This document shows, one piece after another, positions 62,169 to 64,000 of a DNA stretch of 64,000 nt. The position numbers and the translations under genes were made by a program. The notes beneath the pieces were generated by a model that worked only from the letters and a program-made list of their open reading frames with translations, ran no database searches and was not told the origin of the DNA. The stretch is from Oxyruncus cristatus. Lineage: Eukaryota > Chordata > Aves > Passeriformes > Cotingidae. The DNA lies in contig VXAY01005274.1 in assembly GCA_013399855.1 (NCBI GenBank), forward strand, positions 1,407,950 through 1,471,949. Reading direction: 5' to 3'. The stretch's first letter is position 1. Each line of letters starts with the position of its first letter.

Positions 62169-64000
62169 TTACCGATGCAGGCTTAGCTGGGCCTCCTGCA
62201 GCAAGCTGTCGAAATCCATGGTCTCGTACTTGCTTTTCACTGGAGCTGGGGAGGATTCCTCCGTGCCGCAATCTGGGAATGGCAGGGACAGAAGGCAGCC
62301 AGGTCAGGGAGTGGGGCACTAGCATGCTCACTGCCTGGTGGGGAAGGAGACTGAGGCAGGGCAGGGCACTGCTCATTGCCCTGCTACTGCAGAGCCAGCC
62401 TGGACGCAGCAGTGATGGCAGAAGGGATTGGGATGGTGCTGTCTCTCCCCCATTGGAAAGAGCCGTGGGCAGAGGAGCTGCAGCAGGGCCCAGCTGGGCC
62501 TCGTTTTCCAGGTGTGCGAAAATCTGCCGGTTGCAGCCAAATTTGCAGGTGCTGAAACAGGTCACGGGGAGGGGGGGTGCCTGCCTGCCTGCCCTGCTCC
62601 CAGGCCCCTGCCAGAAGCTGAACACACAGTGCCCCTGGAAAGCCTGGGGAATTCAGCACATGCCAGAAATAAGGCTGCCTAATTTAATAGCAGCTTAACA
62701 TTTGAAGTGTAAATTTTTGAATGGCATGGTTGCATTTCACCTCAGCCTGTGGGGTCTGCGTCCCATGTGTCCTGTACAATCACGATTTTAGGAATGAGGA
62801 AGGGGGTGACTAGTTTCTGCAGAAATCAGAAGGTGAGCACTGAGGGGGCTTCTCCTAGGCTGGGGGGCAGCTCTGGCTTCCCTTCCTACAGCACTGCATA
62901 GCCAACACCTTCATCATGGGGTGCTATCTGCTTCCTAGCTTCTCTGTGCCCAAAATGATAGGCTCTGGGATTTATTTAGATGAGGAACAGGCATTTGTAC
63001 CCACAGCTGAAGTCGGAGGGATGGCTGCTCGGAGCAGAGGAGGTACTGCAAGGTGATGAAAGATTGGTCAGTGCTTGTGTCAGACTGGGTGTCTGGAGGT
63101 AAGACTTGGGGCTTTATTTTCTGGGTCTCAGTCTCTCACTCATGAAGTGGAATCCTAGAACCCTTCAGCCCCTACAAAGGGTACAGAAATAAACATGCAG
63201 TGTTGGTGAAATGCCTGAAGACCACAGCAAGGAGGGCTGGGCAAAGGCTGGAACACATTTCTCTTGCAGGACTAGCACAGGGTTTGGCTCATGCCCCTCA
63301 GCTCGGGCTGCAGCCCTACACCCCACAGAGGGATAGAGTCCAGTGAGACCCTGGGAGACATAGTCAGTGAGTAAAGCAGGAGGCCTTGCCAAAGCTCAGA
63401 CAGCACTGAAAGGCTCAATGCGACCACAGCACATCTCAGTGCCATTAGTTTGGCTCAAAAGTGCACGTGCAGTGTGGTGAATCTGTCCTGCGGAGCAGCA
63501 AACCACCCAGATCACCTCTTGGGCTAATGAAACGCTGCTGACTGCTTTCTCTAACAACTGGGATGGGAGTTTTCTGCTGGAAAGCCTCCGGGGCTGTGCA
63601 GAAACGCAGCAGAGATGGGCTGTGGTCAGCTGAGACCCAGCAGCCCCGGGGTGTGATGCCAACACATCCTGGGACCTCACACCAGTTGCTCGTCTCTCTC
63701 CCCCACTTCCCAAGCCACCTGACTGAGCTAAGAACAGCTGTGTGAGCCACAGGAAACCTGGTGGGCTTTTCCTGAAGGCTGTAAACACATCTGGGATCCT
63801 TGTCTGCCCAGGGCTCAGCAGTGCTGTTATGTTCTGTGCTGATAAGACTCCTGCTTTCTTACCCAAGTCAGCGTATCTGGTCCAGAAGAAGCGCCCAAGG
63901 CCACCAGAGCTGAGCTGGAAGGAAGGTTCATTCCTCTTCCTTAGCGAGGGGCCGTTCTTCAGAGATAAGGCGGCATGCTCTGAATACCGGTAGGTGATAA
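62169..64000 (-). CDS. PPARGC1B: PPARGC1B (PGC-1 beta), last two coding exons, 5' part outside window
   Basis: The penultimate exon runs from beyond the window edge to 63863 (TTGG|GTAAGA) and the last exon from 62272 (CCCAG|AT) to a TAA at 62171-62169. They join in phase as ...RYADLD and [15 protein letters not shown], then [15 protein letters not shown]. The first part ([16 protein letters not shown]) is the end of the C-terminal RRM domain. The end matches the conserved SKYxxxDFDSLLKEAQ tail of PGC-1 proteins. PGC-1 beta is a nuclear coactivator of ERR, NRF and PPAR-type receptors that raises mitochondrial and lipid metabolism; its RRM may couple transcription to RNA processing. PPARGC1B is preferred over PPARGC1A because it sits beside SLC26A2, as on human 5q32. 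Intact as far as visible. Confidence 0.9.

Noticed and set aside
1..64000. CRISPR arrays, operons, tRNA or rRNA genes
   Set aside because: No regular spaced repeats, no prokaryotic gene layout, and no cloverleaf or rRNA sequence recognised by eye.

Overview
This is vertebrate, almost certainly bird, nuclear DNA, probably from a microchromosome. CR1 LINE fragments lie throughout in both orientations, several ending at the typical 3' edge with ATTCTRTGATTCTATG-like sequence. There is one diverged ERVL-type solo LTR of the kind common in Neoaves, including songbirds. Introns are short and splice sites are standard GT/AG. I saw no prokaryotic feature and no CRISPR array.

Five protein genes can be supported, all transcribed from the minus strand, so in transcription order they run right to left. 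(1) PPARGC1B (PGC-1 beta): only its last two coding exons (64000 to 62169), followed by a long 3' UTR reaching to about 57.35 kb. (2) TRIM-B (54887 to 51764 or beyond): RING, two B-boxes and coiled coil, with a CpG-rich promoter and a perfect IRF element just upstream of its ATG. (3) TRIM-A (48491 to 43007): the same architecture, with an ISRE-like site at the same place. (4) SLC26A2, the sulfate/anion exchanger (30409 to 26001), whose promoter is probably the CpG island at about 35-36 kb that holds a 644-base assembly gap. (5) A second SLC26A1/A2-type transporter in tandem (11765 to 8748), with the same exon plan and the same intron position.

PPARGC1B next to SLC26A2 matches human 5q32, where PDE6A lies between them. 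Here that interval is complete except for the 644-base gap, and no PDE6A-like coding sequence was seen. The two TRIM genes occupy the space. Downstream of SLC26A2, where mammals have TIGD6 and HMGXB3, there is instead the second SLC26 gene.

Regions: 1-8.7 kb has no recognised gene (CR1 pieces, a split CR1, a small CpG-rich patch). 8.7-11.8 kb is the SLC26 paralog. 11.8-26 kb is CR1-rich and AT-rich non-coding DNA, partly likely 3' UTR of SLC26A2. 26-30.4 kb is SLC26A2. 30.4-36 kb is its likely first intron and CpG promoter. 36-42 kb is intergenic. 42.2-55.3 kb is the TRIM pair. 55.3-57.3 kb is intergenic. 57.3-64 kb is the 3' end of PPARGC1B.

The two transporters probably handle sulfate and related anions at membranes. 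The TRIM pair looks like an interferon-responsive ubiquitin-ligase module inserted into, or kept in, an otherwise metabolic and skeletal gene neighbourhood. Exon boundaries were read by eye from splice signals, reading phase and family similarity; no search was run.
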